From: UBA6183 sp943372215
GTDB taxonomy: Bacteria; Bacteroidota; Bacteroidia; UKL13-3
Direction: 5' to 3'
NCBI GenBank assembly: GCA_943372215.1
Contig: CALRXU020000022.1
Span: 8,362 to 72,361, forward strand
Length of the DNA: 64,000 bases
A program made the translations under genes and the position numbers. The notes under the pieces were generated by a model that saw only the letters and a list, made by a program, of their open reading frames with translations, was not told the origin of the DNA and made no database searches. Position 1 is the stretch's first letter, and every line of letters starts with the position of its first letter. This document shows, one piece after another, positions 9,083 to 17,924 of the stretch.

Positions 9083-9097
9083 AAGGTAAACGGGTAA

Positions 9098-9556
9098 TTA
9101 TTTTAACTCTGTTTTAGCACTAGCTAAGATTACCTTAAACTCATCAACTGTTTTAAATCCAGAAATTAAGGTTGATTTGTTGTTTTTAGCATTCATAAAC
9201 ATGGTGGCCGGATACCCTCTGATTCTGCTATTGCTGATGGCTTGCTCCAATTGTTTGCCATTGTAAGTATTGCCATTATAGGTGTAAGAAGCGTTGGCTA
9301 CTTCAGGGTTAAATTTAATGGCTACGAAGTCAGCATTAATAATCCCAGCAATTTCGCTCTTAGCATACGTTTCTTTATCCATTACTTTACACCAGCCACA
9401 CCAGTCGGTGTAAACATCAACCAGCATAATTTTATTTTTCTTTTGAGCGGTTGCATATCCGGTGTTAAAATCAACCCATTTAATTTCTTCTCCGGCTTTA
9501 AATGAATTGGTTAAGATAAAAGTTGCAAACAATAATACTAAAGGTTGAATTCTCAT
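9098..9556 (-). CDS. Periplasmic thioredoxin-fold protein
   Basis: From the ATG at 9556 the protein has 152 residues: a signal peptide followed by a thioredoxin domain with the active-site motif WCGWC (CxxC) in DVYTDWCGWCKVMD. A cis-Pro is in RGYPATMF. It resembles the DsbD-gamma/thioredoxin_7 proteins that are exported in Bacteroidota and reduce or protect periplasmic disulfides. An alternative in-frame start lies at 9598. It is convergent with the FtsX-like permease (15-nt gap). Confidence 0.85.
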   Translation of the reverse strand: MRIQPLVLLFATFILTNSFKAGEEIKWVDFNTGYATAQKKNKIMLVDVYTDWCGWCKVMDKETYAKSEIAGIINADFVAIKFNPEVANASYTYNGNTYNGKQLEQAISNSRIRGYPATMFMNAKNNKSTLISGFKTVDEFKVILASAKTELK

Positions 9557-9783
9557 AACGGGTATTTTTTTAACGAATATAAATAATAATCTAATCAAAC
9601 GCCAAATGAAGAAATTTGAGCGTATTGTTCCTGATAATTATTAAGTATTTATTTAGAGTTTTTAGTAAAAAAAACACCCGTGAACCCTGTAAATTTGAAT
9701 TAATTTACTTTTATTTTACAATTGGTGTACTAAACATGAGATGTAAACGTATACTTGTTTTATAAATTAATCGCATTAAACTA

Positions 9784-12561
9784 TTGAAATCATTCCTTAC
9801 CATCTTAACTGCATTATGCTGGTGTTTGCAAATTCAGGCCCAACAGATAACAACATTATCTGGTAAATTACAGGATACCGCTGATTTTAAATCAGTGGCA
9901 TATGCAACCATTATGGTTATTAACCCAATGGATAGCACCATAATCAAATTTTCAAGGGCCAAGGATGACGGAAGGTTTATAATAAAAGACTTACCTGCCG
10001 GAAAAATGAGGGTGCTCATTACCCACCCCAATTATGCAGACTATGAAGATTTTGTTGAAGTGTTACCTGGTGTTGAAAATACGGTAGGCAACATTAATAT
10101 GATTTCAAGGCTGAACTTGTTAAGGGAGGTGATTATCAAAGACAGATTAGAGGCCATTAGGATAAAGGGAGATACCACGGAGTTTTTAGTAGATAGTTTT
10201 TTAACCAAGAAAGAAAGTAATGTAGAAGATTTATTAAAAAATCTTCCTGGTATACAGGTAGATAAAGACGGGAAAATTACTGCACAAGGCAAAGAGGTAA
10301 AAAAGGTGCTGGTAGATGGTGAAGAGTTTTTTGGTGATGACCCTACCATTGCAACAAAAAACATTAAGGCAAGACAAGTAGAAAGTATTCAGGTATTTGA
10401 CAAAAAAAGTGAGCAAGCAACCATAACAGGGGTTGATGATGGTATTAAAGAGAAAACAATCAATTTAAAACTTAAGGAGGACGCTAAGAAAGGATATTTT
10501 GGAAAGGTAACGGCTGGCATTGGAACAGAAAGCAGGTACGAACACGAGGCCATGTTTAATAAGTTCAACAAAAAACAAAAGGTATCAGTTTATGGGGCTA
10601 TGAGCAATACCAATAAAACCAGTTTAAGCTGGGAAGACAGCAGGAAATACGAAGGTGAAAACAACAACATGCAAATGGATGATGATGGCACCATGTATTA
10701 TTATGGCTCAAACGATGAAAATGATTTTGATGGCGTAGGCGTACCACAAACCTGGTACACGGGAGCTCATTTTAGCGACAAGTATAAAGATGATAAACAT
10801 TCCATATCTATAAATGGGTCGCATAAAGACATGAATGTGGAGGGCTTTGACAGCAATTACACCCAGTACATTTTGCCTGATACTTTGTATTTTAACAACG
10901 ATATTAACCGCATCAGGAATACCAGAAAAGGAGACCAGATTCAAGGAACTTACACCTTTAAAGTGGATTCGCTAAGCACCATTAAGGTTAAATTTGCAGG
11001 GTCTCAAAGCGAGTATCTAAACAAAAGCAGCTATGTAAGCGAGAATAAAAATGAGTTGCAGCAACTTATCAATAGCAATGCCCGCAACAATGAAACCGAT
11101 GGGCAAAATATTGCTTTTAACAGCAGCATTAGTTATGTAAAAAAATTCAGTAAAAAGGGCCGCAGCTTATCTGTTGGTTTAACCCAAGATTACTCGGATC
11201 GTTCCAGTGAAACGGTGTTAACTTCTAATACATATTATTACGCTGACCTTGTTTTGGTGAGGCAAGATACCATCAACCAAAAACGAACCAATGAGGGCAT
11301 TAAAAGCAGTTTAAACTTTAATGCTTCCTATACCGAACCTATTGGTAAAAAGTTTTTTTGGATAGCAGATTACTCCATCACCAACACGCAAAACAAAAGC
11401 GCATTGCTCACTAGGGCCAAGGGCTTAGATCAAGCCTATAGTGTGCAATTGGATTCATTAAGCAATGATTTTAGGTACGATGTATTGGTGAACAATGGAG
11501 GTACTTCGTTTAAATACCAATTTAAAAAGGTTACAGCCAGTGTTGGCGCCAGGGCTGCTTATACTGATTTGTATCAAAATAACCTAGTTACCAATAGAGA
11601 TACCGCACAACGGTTTTTAAACATCTTTCCTTCGGCCAGGTTTGTTTATAAGGTGGGTACCAGTTCTAATTTTGAAATCAGTTACAATGGGCGTACCAGA
11701 CAACCTTCATTGCAACAAATTCAACCGGTATTAGACAATACCAATCCGTTAGATATTTATATTGGTAATGACAGGTTGGTGCAAAGTTTTACCAATAGTA
11801 TTTCTATTAATTATAATGCATACAAGCCCATTAGTGGTAGTGGTATTTGGAGTAACTTTTCAGTGTCTCAAACCAATAATGATTTTACAAGAAATGATTT
11901 TGTGGATACTTTGGGAAGAAGGGTACACCAAACCATCAATGTTGATGGCAATCAAAATTTGTATGGGCAATTTTATTATTGGTTTGCTTTAAAAAAGCTG
12001 AAACTAAATGTTTCAACAAATGCCAGAGCCAATCTATCAAAGAATGTGAATGTGTTGAATAATGAGAATAATACCAACAGGAATGGCAGCTACAGTTTTG
12101 GAACAGATTTTAGCCATAGCCATAAAGATGATAAATACTACATCAGTATAGGCGGAGACTGGACCTACAACAGCTCTAAAAGCAGCATACGTTCAGATGT
12201 GGTTACCCAGTTTTGGATTCACAGCTATCAGTTGAATGGAGAGATTGAACTTCCTAAGAAGTTTGAATTGAATGCAAGTGCTACTTACAATATCAGGCAA
12301 CGTACCTCTGAGTTTGACCGGAATTTAAACACCTTTATTATCAATGCTGAATTGGTGAAAAAATTTGGTGAAAAGGAAATGTTTGAGTTAGGTTTAAGCT
12401 GTAGGGACATATTAAATCAAAACATCGGGTTTAACAGAAATGCGAATAGTAATTTTATTAATGAAAATGTACACACCATTTTACGCAGGTATTTTATGAT
12501 ACGTTTAACTTACAACATCAATAGCGCCAATAGGGCAGTAAAAGGGGAGGGTAGCAAATGA
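9784..12561 (+). CDS. Outer-membrane beta-barrel protein (OMP_b-brl_3, TonB-receptor-like)
   Basis: A 925-residue outer-membrane protein starting at a TTG codon with a signal peptide ending near QIQAQ. Residues about 24-110 form a carboxypeptidase regulatory-like (CarboxypepD_reg) domain. A plug-like region follows (DLLKNLPGIQVDKDGKITAQGKEV is the family hallmark; about 148-240). The rest is alternating beta strands rich in Asn, Tyr and Ser, ending in a membrane strand. It overlaps the next gene (GLPGLI family) by 4 nt. These two families often occur together in Bacteroidota; the substrate is unknown. Confidence 0.88.
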   Translation: MKSFLTILTALCWCLQIQAQQITTLSGKLQDTADFKSVAYATIMVINPMDSTIIKFSRAKDDGRFIIKDLPAGKMRVLITHPNYADYEDFVEVLPGVENTVGNINMISRLNLLREVIIKDRLEAIRIKGDTTEFLVDSFLTKKESNVEDLLKNLPGIQVDKDGKITAQGKEVKKVLVDGEEFFGDDPTIATKNIKARQVESIQVFDKKSEQATITGVDDGIKEKTINLKLKEDAKKGYFGKVTAGIGTESRYEHEAMFNKFNKKQKVSVYGAMSNTNKTSLSWEDSRKYEGENNNMQMDDDGTMYYYGSNDENDFDGVGVPQTWYTGAHFSDKYKDDKHSISINGSHKDMNVEGFDSNYTQYILPDTLYFNNDINRIRNTRKGDQIQGTYTFKVDSLSTIKVKFAGSQSEYLNKSSYVSENKNELQQLINSNARNNETDGQNIAFNSSISYVKKFSKKGRSLSVGLTQDYSDRSSETVLTSNTYYYADLVLVRQDTINQKRTNEGIKSSLNFNASYTEPIGKKFFWIADYSITNTQNKSALLTRAKGLDQAYSVQLDSLSNDFRYDVLVNNGGTSFKYQFKKVTASVGARAAYTDLYQNNLVTNRDTAQRFLNIFPSARFVYKVGTSSNFEISYNGRTRQPSLQQIQPVLDNTNPLDIYIGNDRLVQSFTNSISINYNAYKPISGSGIWSNFSVSQTNNDFTRNDFVDTLGRRVHQTINVDGNQNLYGQFYYWFALKKLKLNVSTNARANLSKNVNVLNNENNTNRNGSYSFGTDFSHSHKDDKYYISIGGDWTYNSSKSSIRSDVVTQFWIHSYQLNGEIELPKKFELNASATYNIRQRTSEFDRNLNTFIINAELVKKFGEKEMFELGLSCRDILNQNIGFNRNANSNFINENVHTILRRYFMIRLTYNINSANRAVKGEGSK

Positions 12562-13316
12562 GAAAATTAATGTTGTTCAGTTTTTCCATCTGTATCACAC
12601 TGCAAGTGCTCGGCCAACAATTGTTGTTAAATGGAAAAATTACTTACGAAAAAAAATTCAACATCATCAAATCAATTGAGGAAGAAATGGCTGAAAATGA
12701 TGATGAGGACAATAGTTGGTACAAAGAGATGATCAAAACCATGCCCAAGTATAAAGTTGACCTCTTTAAGTTGAGTTTTAACCGCAATCAGGCCATTTAT
12801 ACCACGTTTCAAGAGGATGAAAACGAACGTTTCCGTTGGTACAGAACCATTACCAATCTTACCCATAAAACAGATTTTGTAGCCGACAGTTTTGTGGCAA
12901 ATAGAAGTGTGTATGATGAAAGTTTTGTAATCACAGATTCTATTTCAAAACCAGTATGGAAGCTCACTGGGGAGTACCGAACCATTGCAGGATACAATTG
13001 CAGAAGGGCCACTACTATTTTGTATGATTCCGTATTTGTGATTGCATTTTTTACTGAAGCCATACCTGTAAGCGGAGGTCCTGATATATTTGCTGGTTTG
13101 CCTGGTATGATATTAGGTGTAGTTATGCCAAGGTTTCACACCACTATTTTTGCTACCTCAATTGAAACCGTTGCCCCAACGGAGGCTGATTTTGTATTTA
13201 AGCCTTTACGTAAAGCAAAAGTATTTAACCGAGAGGGGTATCGAAAAGACCTCAGTAGTAACTTAGAGCGCTGGGGCAAGTATGGAACCAAATTTGTTTT
13301 AAAAGCGTTATTCTAA
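12558..13316 (+). CDS. GLPGLI family protein
   Basis: A 252-residue exported protein with a signal peptide (ICITLQVLGQQ) and the family motif in SGGPDIFAGLPGMILGV (about residues 171-187). The function of the GLPGLI family is not known. The ATG overlaps the stop of the barrel gene (ATGA), so the two are translationally coupled. The protein is probably periplasmic or attached to the barrel. The Glu/Asp-rich stretch near residues 40-50 (EEEMAENDDEDN) is striking. Confidence 0.9.
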   Translation: MRKLMLFSFSICITLQVLGQQLLLNGKITYEKKFNIIKSIEEEMAENDDEDNSWYKEMIKTMPKYKVDLFKLSFNRNQAIYTTFQEDENERFRWYRTITNLTHKTDFVADSFVANRSVYDESFVITDSISKPVWKLTGEYRTIAGYNCRRATTILYDSVFVIAFFTEAIPVSGGPDIFAGLPGMILGVVMPRFHTTIFATSIETVAPTEADFVFKPLRKAKVFNREGYRKDLSSNLERWGKYGTKFVLKALF

Positions 13317-13390
13317 AACGGAACATTTGATTAAGTTTGTTTGCAAAGGCCAAACACCAGTGTGGCCAATGACAACTACCTTGTTCATTT

Positions 13391-14317
13391 ATGCTCAACC
13401 AACTCATTCAACAACTCCGTCAGTTTATAAAAGGCTATAGCCTCATTCATTGGATAACCATGCTGTTATTTTGCGCAGCAAGTGTTTATGTAAACTATTT
13501 TATGGGGCTTAAACAATGGATGCAGCCATTTTCTGGCTTTTTGGAATTTGTGGTTTATTTTGTGTTGTATGCGGTACATACGCTTTGGGGATTTGCCCTT
13601 TACAGTTTGTTTTCAAAACAGTATTCCTTTTGGCATAAACCAGGTTTTTGGGCCTTACTAGGCATAGGCCTTTTGGTATTTGCATTTCGGGTTACTTTTG
13701 ATGAGCATTATAAATGGATAGCTTGGGTTACTTCCGAGGAAAATACCTGGGTTTATCAAACCATATTTAAGCATTTTTTCAAACTATTGTATATCATCGT
13801 TCCACTGTTTTTGATCTGGTTAATAGTGGATCGTAGCAACCAACCATTTTATGGGTTTTCAGCCAAACAGCACAAGGCAAAATTGTATTGGGGTTTATTG
13901 TTGGCTATGGTGCCATTAATTGCTTATGCCAGCACGCAGGGTGATTTTTTAAACTACTATCCCCGTGCTTCCAAACTTAACCAAGCTCATGCATCTGCGC
14001 CAATGCTGCTGTTGTTTGAGTTTTTTTATGGATTGGATTTTGTGTCCATTGAGCTTTTTTTTAGGGGATTTATGGTGATGGCATTTGTGCGTTATGTTGG
14101 TGTACATGCAGTGTTGCCTATGGCATGTTTTTACCTCTCCATCCATTATGGTAAACCAATGGGCGAAGCCATCAGTTCCTTTTTTGGGGGAACTATTCTA
14201 GGAGTAATTGCCTACCACAGCAAAAGTATTTACGGAGGTATTATGGTACACATGGGCATTGCCTGGTTAATGGAGCTAGGCGGGTTTATTGGCAATTACA
14301 TTAAAGAGTTGAATTAA
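13391..14317 (+). CDS. CPBP family intramembrane metalloprotease
   Basis: A 308-residue protein with about eight membrane helices. The CPBP (Abi) motifs are SIELFFRG (Glu221, Arg225), the second-motif His252 in SIHYGK and the third His287 in MVHMGI. These residues form the glutamate-type intramembrane protease site related to Rce1. The first motif has a single Glu preceded by Ile instead of the usual Glu-Glu pair, which is tolerated in the wider family. The substrate is unknown. It lies 74 nt after the GLPGLI gene and may be in the same transcript. Confidence 0.82.
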   Translation: MLNQLIQQLRQFIKGYSLIHWITMLLFCAASVYVNYFMGLKQWMQPFSGFLEFVVYFVLYAVHTLWGFALYSLFSKQYSFWHKPGFWALLGIGLLVFAFRVTFDEHYKWIAWVTSEENTWVYQTIFKHFFKLLYIIVPLFLIWLIVDRSNQPFYGFSAKQHKAKLYWGLLLAMVPLIAYASTQGDFLNYYPRASKLNQAHASAPMLLLFEFFYGLDFVSIELFFRGFMVMAFVRYVGVHAVLPMACFYLSIHYGKPMGEAISSFFGGTILGVIAYHSKSIYGGIMVHMGIAWLMELGGFIGNYIKELN

Positions 14318-14410
14318 ACTTACCCGAAAATACTTTATCCGTGCTGCTTTCCCCTTCAATCAATTGCTGCAATGGCATTGCTGCGGATAATTATTTAACC
14401 CAATGGGATA

Positions 14411-14445
14411 AAAAAAAATAGCACTTAAAAAGTGCTATTTTTTTT
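14411..14445. terminator. Bidirectional terminator between CPBP gene and hppA
   Basis: Arms ATAGCACT (14418-14425) and AGTGCTAT (14431-14438) are flanked by an A-run and a T-run, so the hairpin serves both convergent genes. Confidence 0.85.
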
Positions 14446-14460
14446 AGTAGTAAATCTTAA

Positions 14461-16992
14461 TTAATCACAATGATTACTTGCTCCTGTTGAGCAACATCCT
14501 TTACCTTCTTTGTGTGAAGTCACACATTTATCATCACAACTTTTTTCGCATTCTTCAGCAGTTTTGCAGCCTTTATCACAGTTTTCTTTATCTGCTCCAC
14601 CCATCTTTTTGCTGCACATTTCTTTGCATTTGGCTTCGTCAAATTTGCCATCTGCTCCGTACATGCTTAAGCAAGTAGCTTTTTGTTCAGCATCACATCC
14701 AACACTATCGCAATAGGCCGCACATTCTTCCTTGGTCATTGTTTTGCAACGGTCCATATCACATTTGCCCATGTCCATATCGCATTCACTCATTTCTGCG
14801 CAGCACGACATTTTTTCGCCATGTTGTAAAGCGGCTTTGTCTGATTTTAATCCGCCTTGCACAGCAATGTAAGGTGCTATTACCAACGAAACAATTGACA
14901 TTAACTTAATCAAAATGTTCATTGAAGGTCCTGAGGTATCTTTAAATGGATCACCAACAGTATCACCCGTTACAGAAGCTTTATGCGGTTCAGATTTTTT
15001 GTAGAACATTTCGCCATTAATCAATACCCCTTTTTCAAATGATTTTTTAGCGTTATCCCAAGCCCCACCAGCATTGCTTTGGAAAATACCCATTAACACT
15101 CCACTTACAGTAACACCAGCTAACAACCCTCCTAACATTTCAGCAGAACTGGCATCCGTAAAAATTCCTTTGAAACCAAAACCAACAATAATTGGGGTTA
15201 ACAAGGCAATTGCACCTGGTAACATCATTTCACGAATAGAAGCCTTGGTTGAAATGGCCACACATTTTTCGTACTCTGGTTTTGCTTTATATTCCATAAT
15301 ACCTGGAATTTCGCGGAATTGACGTCTAACTTCTTGCACCATATCCATCGCTGCTTTTCCAACTGCCTGAATACATAATGCTGAGAATATAAAAGGAATC
15401 ATTCCTCCAACAAATAATGCAGCAAGTACCGGAGCCTTATAAATATCAATCGCATCAATTCCTGCAACGCCAACAAATGCGGCAAACAGGGCCAATGAGG
15501 TTAATGCTGCCGAAGCAATGGCAAATCCTTTTCCAGTAGCGGCAGTGGTATTACCAACGGCATCTAAATTATCTGTTCTCTCACGAACTTCAGGCGGCAA
15601 CTGGCTCATTTCAGCAATACCACCAGCATTATCAGCAATAGGGCCAAAAGCATCAATAGCCAACTGCATAGCAGTGGTTGCCATCATACCGGCAGCAGCA
15701 ATAGCCACACCATATAAACCAGCAAAATAATAAGAGGCCATGATACCTGCAGCAAGGGTTAAAATCGGAATGACAGTTGATTTCATACCCACTGATAAAC
15801 CACCAATAATGTTGGTAGCATGTCCGGTTGATGATTGTTGGATGATTGATAAAACAGGGGCTTTACCCATAGCTGTGTAATATTCAGTAACAATACTCAT
15901 AATGGCACCTACAATAGTACCTACTACAATTGCCCAGAAAACATTAATGCTTGAGAACTCATATCCACGTAAGTTTAACGTTTCAGGCAACATCCATTTT
16001 ACAATAAAGAAAGAAGCCACCACTGTTAATAACATTGACGACCAATTGCCAAGGTTTAACGCGTTTTGCACGTTTGATTTATCATCCTTAATGGTAACAA
16101 ACCAAGTGCCCACAATAGAGAAAAGGATGCCTAAGCCGCAAATTACCATTGGCAATAAAATGGGTGACATGCCACCAAAGTTATCGGTAACTACAATTTC
16201 TTGTCCAAGTACCATTGTTGCCAATATGGTAGCCACGTATGAGCCAAATAAATCGGCACCCATACCAGCCACATCACCTACGTTATCACCTACGTTATCG
16301 GCAATAGTAGCAGGGTTACGCACATCATCTTCAGGAATACCAGCCTCTACCTTACCTACTAAGTCAGCTCCAACATCGGCAGCTTTGGTGTAAATACCAC
16401 CACCTACACGCGCAAAAAGGGCAATAGATTCAGCGCCTAATGAGAAGCCTGTTAGCACTTCAATGGCAGTTCTCATTTCATCACTATCAACTGTAACAAC
16501 ATTAAAGTATTTTAAAAATACAATAAACAAACCACCTAATCCTAAAACGGCCAATCCTGCAACACCCAATCCCATTACAGTACCACCAGTAAAAGATACT
16601 TTTAATGCTTGTTTTAAACTGGTACGGGCAGCTTGAGTAGTACGCACGTTGGCTTTGGTAGCCACTTTCATTCCAATATAACCAGCGGTTGCTGAAAAAA
16701 CAGCACCTATGATAAAGGAAATAGAGATAATCCAGCTAGAGTGAATTACTTTTCCGTTTACTTCATGAATGGTTCCTGAATAGGCCAATAAAGCGGCAGC
16801 AAAAGCAACAAATATGCTCAATACTTTCCATTCAGCTTTTAAAAATGCCATTGCTCCATCTGCAATATAGCCAGCCAATTCAGTCATTTTAGCATCGCCA
16901 GCATCTTGTTTCGATACCCAGGCACTTTTAATGGCCATGACCAACAGGCCTACAATACCAAGCGCGGGGATTAAGTAAATTACATTTTCCAT
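14461..16992 (-). CDS. hppA: Membrane-bound ion-translocating pyrophosphatase with Cys-rich C-terminal tail
   Basis: The enzyme hydrolyses pyrophosphate and pumps Na+ and/or H+ across the inner membrane. The core (about residues 1-727) has many helices. It contains the PPi-binding DVGADLVGKVEAG at 206-218, the NVGDNVGDVAG loop, DAFGPIADNAGG and GNTTAATGKG at 480-489. Ala and Gly at the potassium-switch positions of that last motif predict a K+-dependent enzyme; pumped-ion specificity is not assigned. The odd part is the last 116 residues (728-843), with 19 Cys, many Asp/Glu/Lys/Met and no membrane helix. This tail is not part of the standard fold and looks metal-binding. The gene is monocistronic, with an A-rich leader and no Shine-Dalgarno. 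Confidence 0.95.
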   Translation of the reverse strand: MENVIYLIPALGIVGLLVMAIKSAWVSKQDAGDAKMTELAGYIADGAMAFLKAEWKVLSIFVAFAAALLAYSGTIHEVNGKVIHSSWIISISFIIGAVFSATAGYIGMKVATKANVRTTQAARTSLKQALKVSFTGGTVMGLGVAGLAVLGLGGLFIVFLKYFNVVTVDSDEMRTAIEVLTGFSLGAESIALFARVGGGIYTKAADVGADLVGKVEAGIPEDDVRNPATIADNVGDNVGDVAGMGADLFGSYVATILATMVLGQEIVVTDNFGGMSPILLPMVICGLGILFSIVGTWFVTIKDDKSNVQNALNLGNWSSMLLTVVASFFIVKWMLPETLNLRGYEFSSINVFWAIVVGTIVGAIMSIVTEYYTAMGKAPVLSIIQQSSTGHATNIIGGLSVGMKSTVIPILTLAAGIMASYYFAGLYGVAIAAAGMMATTAMQLAIDAFGPIADNAGGIAEMSQLPPEVRERTDNLDAVGNTTAATGKGFAIASAALTSLALFAAFVGVAGIDAIDIYKAPVLAALFVGGMIPFIFSALCIQAVGKAAMDMVQEVRRQFREIPGIMEYKAKPEYEKCVAISTKASIREMMLPGAIALLTPIIVGFGFKGIFTDASSAEMLGGLLAGVTVSGVLMGIFQSNAGGAWDNAKKSFEKGVLINGEMFYKKSEPHKASVTGDTVGDPFKDTSGPSMNILIKLMSIVSLVIAPYIAVQGGLKSDKAALQHGEKMSCCAEMSECDMDMGKCDMDRCKTMTKEECAAYCDSVGCDAEQKATCLSMYGADGKFDEAKCKEMCSKKMGGADKENCDKGCKTAEECEKSCDDKCVTSHKEGKGCCSTGASNHCD

Positions 16993-17084
16993 CTAAAATA
17001 GTTAATATTTAATAATTTGATAATGCCGCAAAAATAGAATTTAATTCCTATTTTGAAACTTTGTTATGCACAACAATAATTAAA

Positions 17085-17909
17085 ATGAAACGATTTTATC
17101 AATTAATATTGGGGTTATTTTATGCGGGTAGCCTTATTCAGGCTCAAGGAATACATGGTGTAATTGGTGCAGATGCGTGGATGCAAGGAGGCGGCAGTAC
17201 CACATTATCAAATGTTTATGCTGTGTTAAACAACCCTGCTCAGATGAGTTATTTAAACAAATGGCAGGCGGGTTTATTCAGTGAGCAGCGTTTCAACCGT
17301 AAAGAACTCACCTTGGCAAATTTTTCAATAGCTGTTCCCAATAAAATCATAGCTGTTGGATTAGCAGTTAATTGTTTTGGTTTTCAGGATTTTAACCAAC
17401 AGCGAATTGCCTTAAGTGCATCAAAAAAGTTGGCAGAAACCTTCAGTTTAGGGGTGCAACTAAACTATGTAGCCACAAACATTAAAGAGTATGGCAACGC
17501 TGCTACGCTGGTATTGGGCCTAGGGGTTGCTTACCATCCTATTAAAAAAGTGCAGTTGGGATTAATGGTTTTTAATCCTAGCCAACAACAATTATCAGCC
17601 AACGTAAGTGATATTGTTCCTGCGTTTGCACGTTTAGGGGTAAAGTATCAGGTGAATGATAAAGTTTATGTTACTGGCGAAGCCGATCAACAATTGGATA
17701 AAAAGGTGGTTTTTAGGGGAGGGCTAAGGTATGAAGTTCATAAGCGTGTGGCCTTTGCCATTGGTACTGCTAGCCAGCCCACCTTGTTTACATTTGGTAC
17801 CAGTATTTTGGCGGGCAATGTAAGCATTGATGCAGCAGCCACAGTTCACCAAACCTTTGGATTTACACCACAATTGGGTTTAAGGGCTCCTATCCAATCA
17901 AAACAATAA
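17085..17909 (+). CDS. PorV/PorQ-like outer-membrane barrel (UPF0164-type)
   Basis: A 274-residue protein (ATG at 17085, chosen because the signal peptide begins there) resembling the FadL-like PorP/PorV/PorQ group: GADAWMQGGGSTTLSNVYAVLNNPA after the signal, then amphipathic strands. PorV and PorQ belong to type IX secretion, but this copy is shorter than typical PorQ, so I call only the superfamily. It lies 15 nt before the helix-hairpin-helix barrel gene, which suggests a shared transcript and a linked role in the outer membrane. Confidence 0.65.
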   Translation: MKRFYQLILGLFYAGSLIQAQGIHGVIGADAWMQGGGSTTLSNVYAVLNNPAQMSYLNKWQAGLFSEQRFNRKELTLANFSIAVPNKIIAVGLAVNCFGFQDFNQQRIALSASKKLAETFSLGVQLNYVATNIKEYGNAATLVLGLGVAYHPIKKVQLGLMVFNPSQQQLSANVSDIVPAFARLGVKYQVNDKVYVTGEADQQLDKKVVFRGGLRYEVHKRVAFAIGTASQPTLFTFGTSILAGNVSIDAAATVHQTFGFTPQLGLRAPIQSKQ

Positions 17910-17924
17910 ACAACCAATCCAAAT

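Noticed and set aside
14461..14811. Frameshift or fused gene as the origin of the Cys-rich tail
   Set aside because: The frame is continuous from the pump to the terminator, and no second start with signals is seen, although an unrelated fusion cannot be fully excluded.
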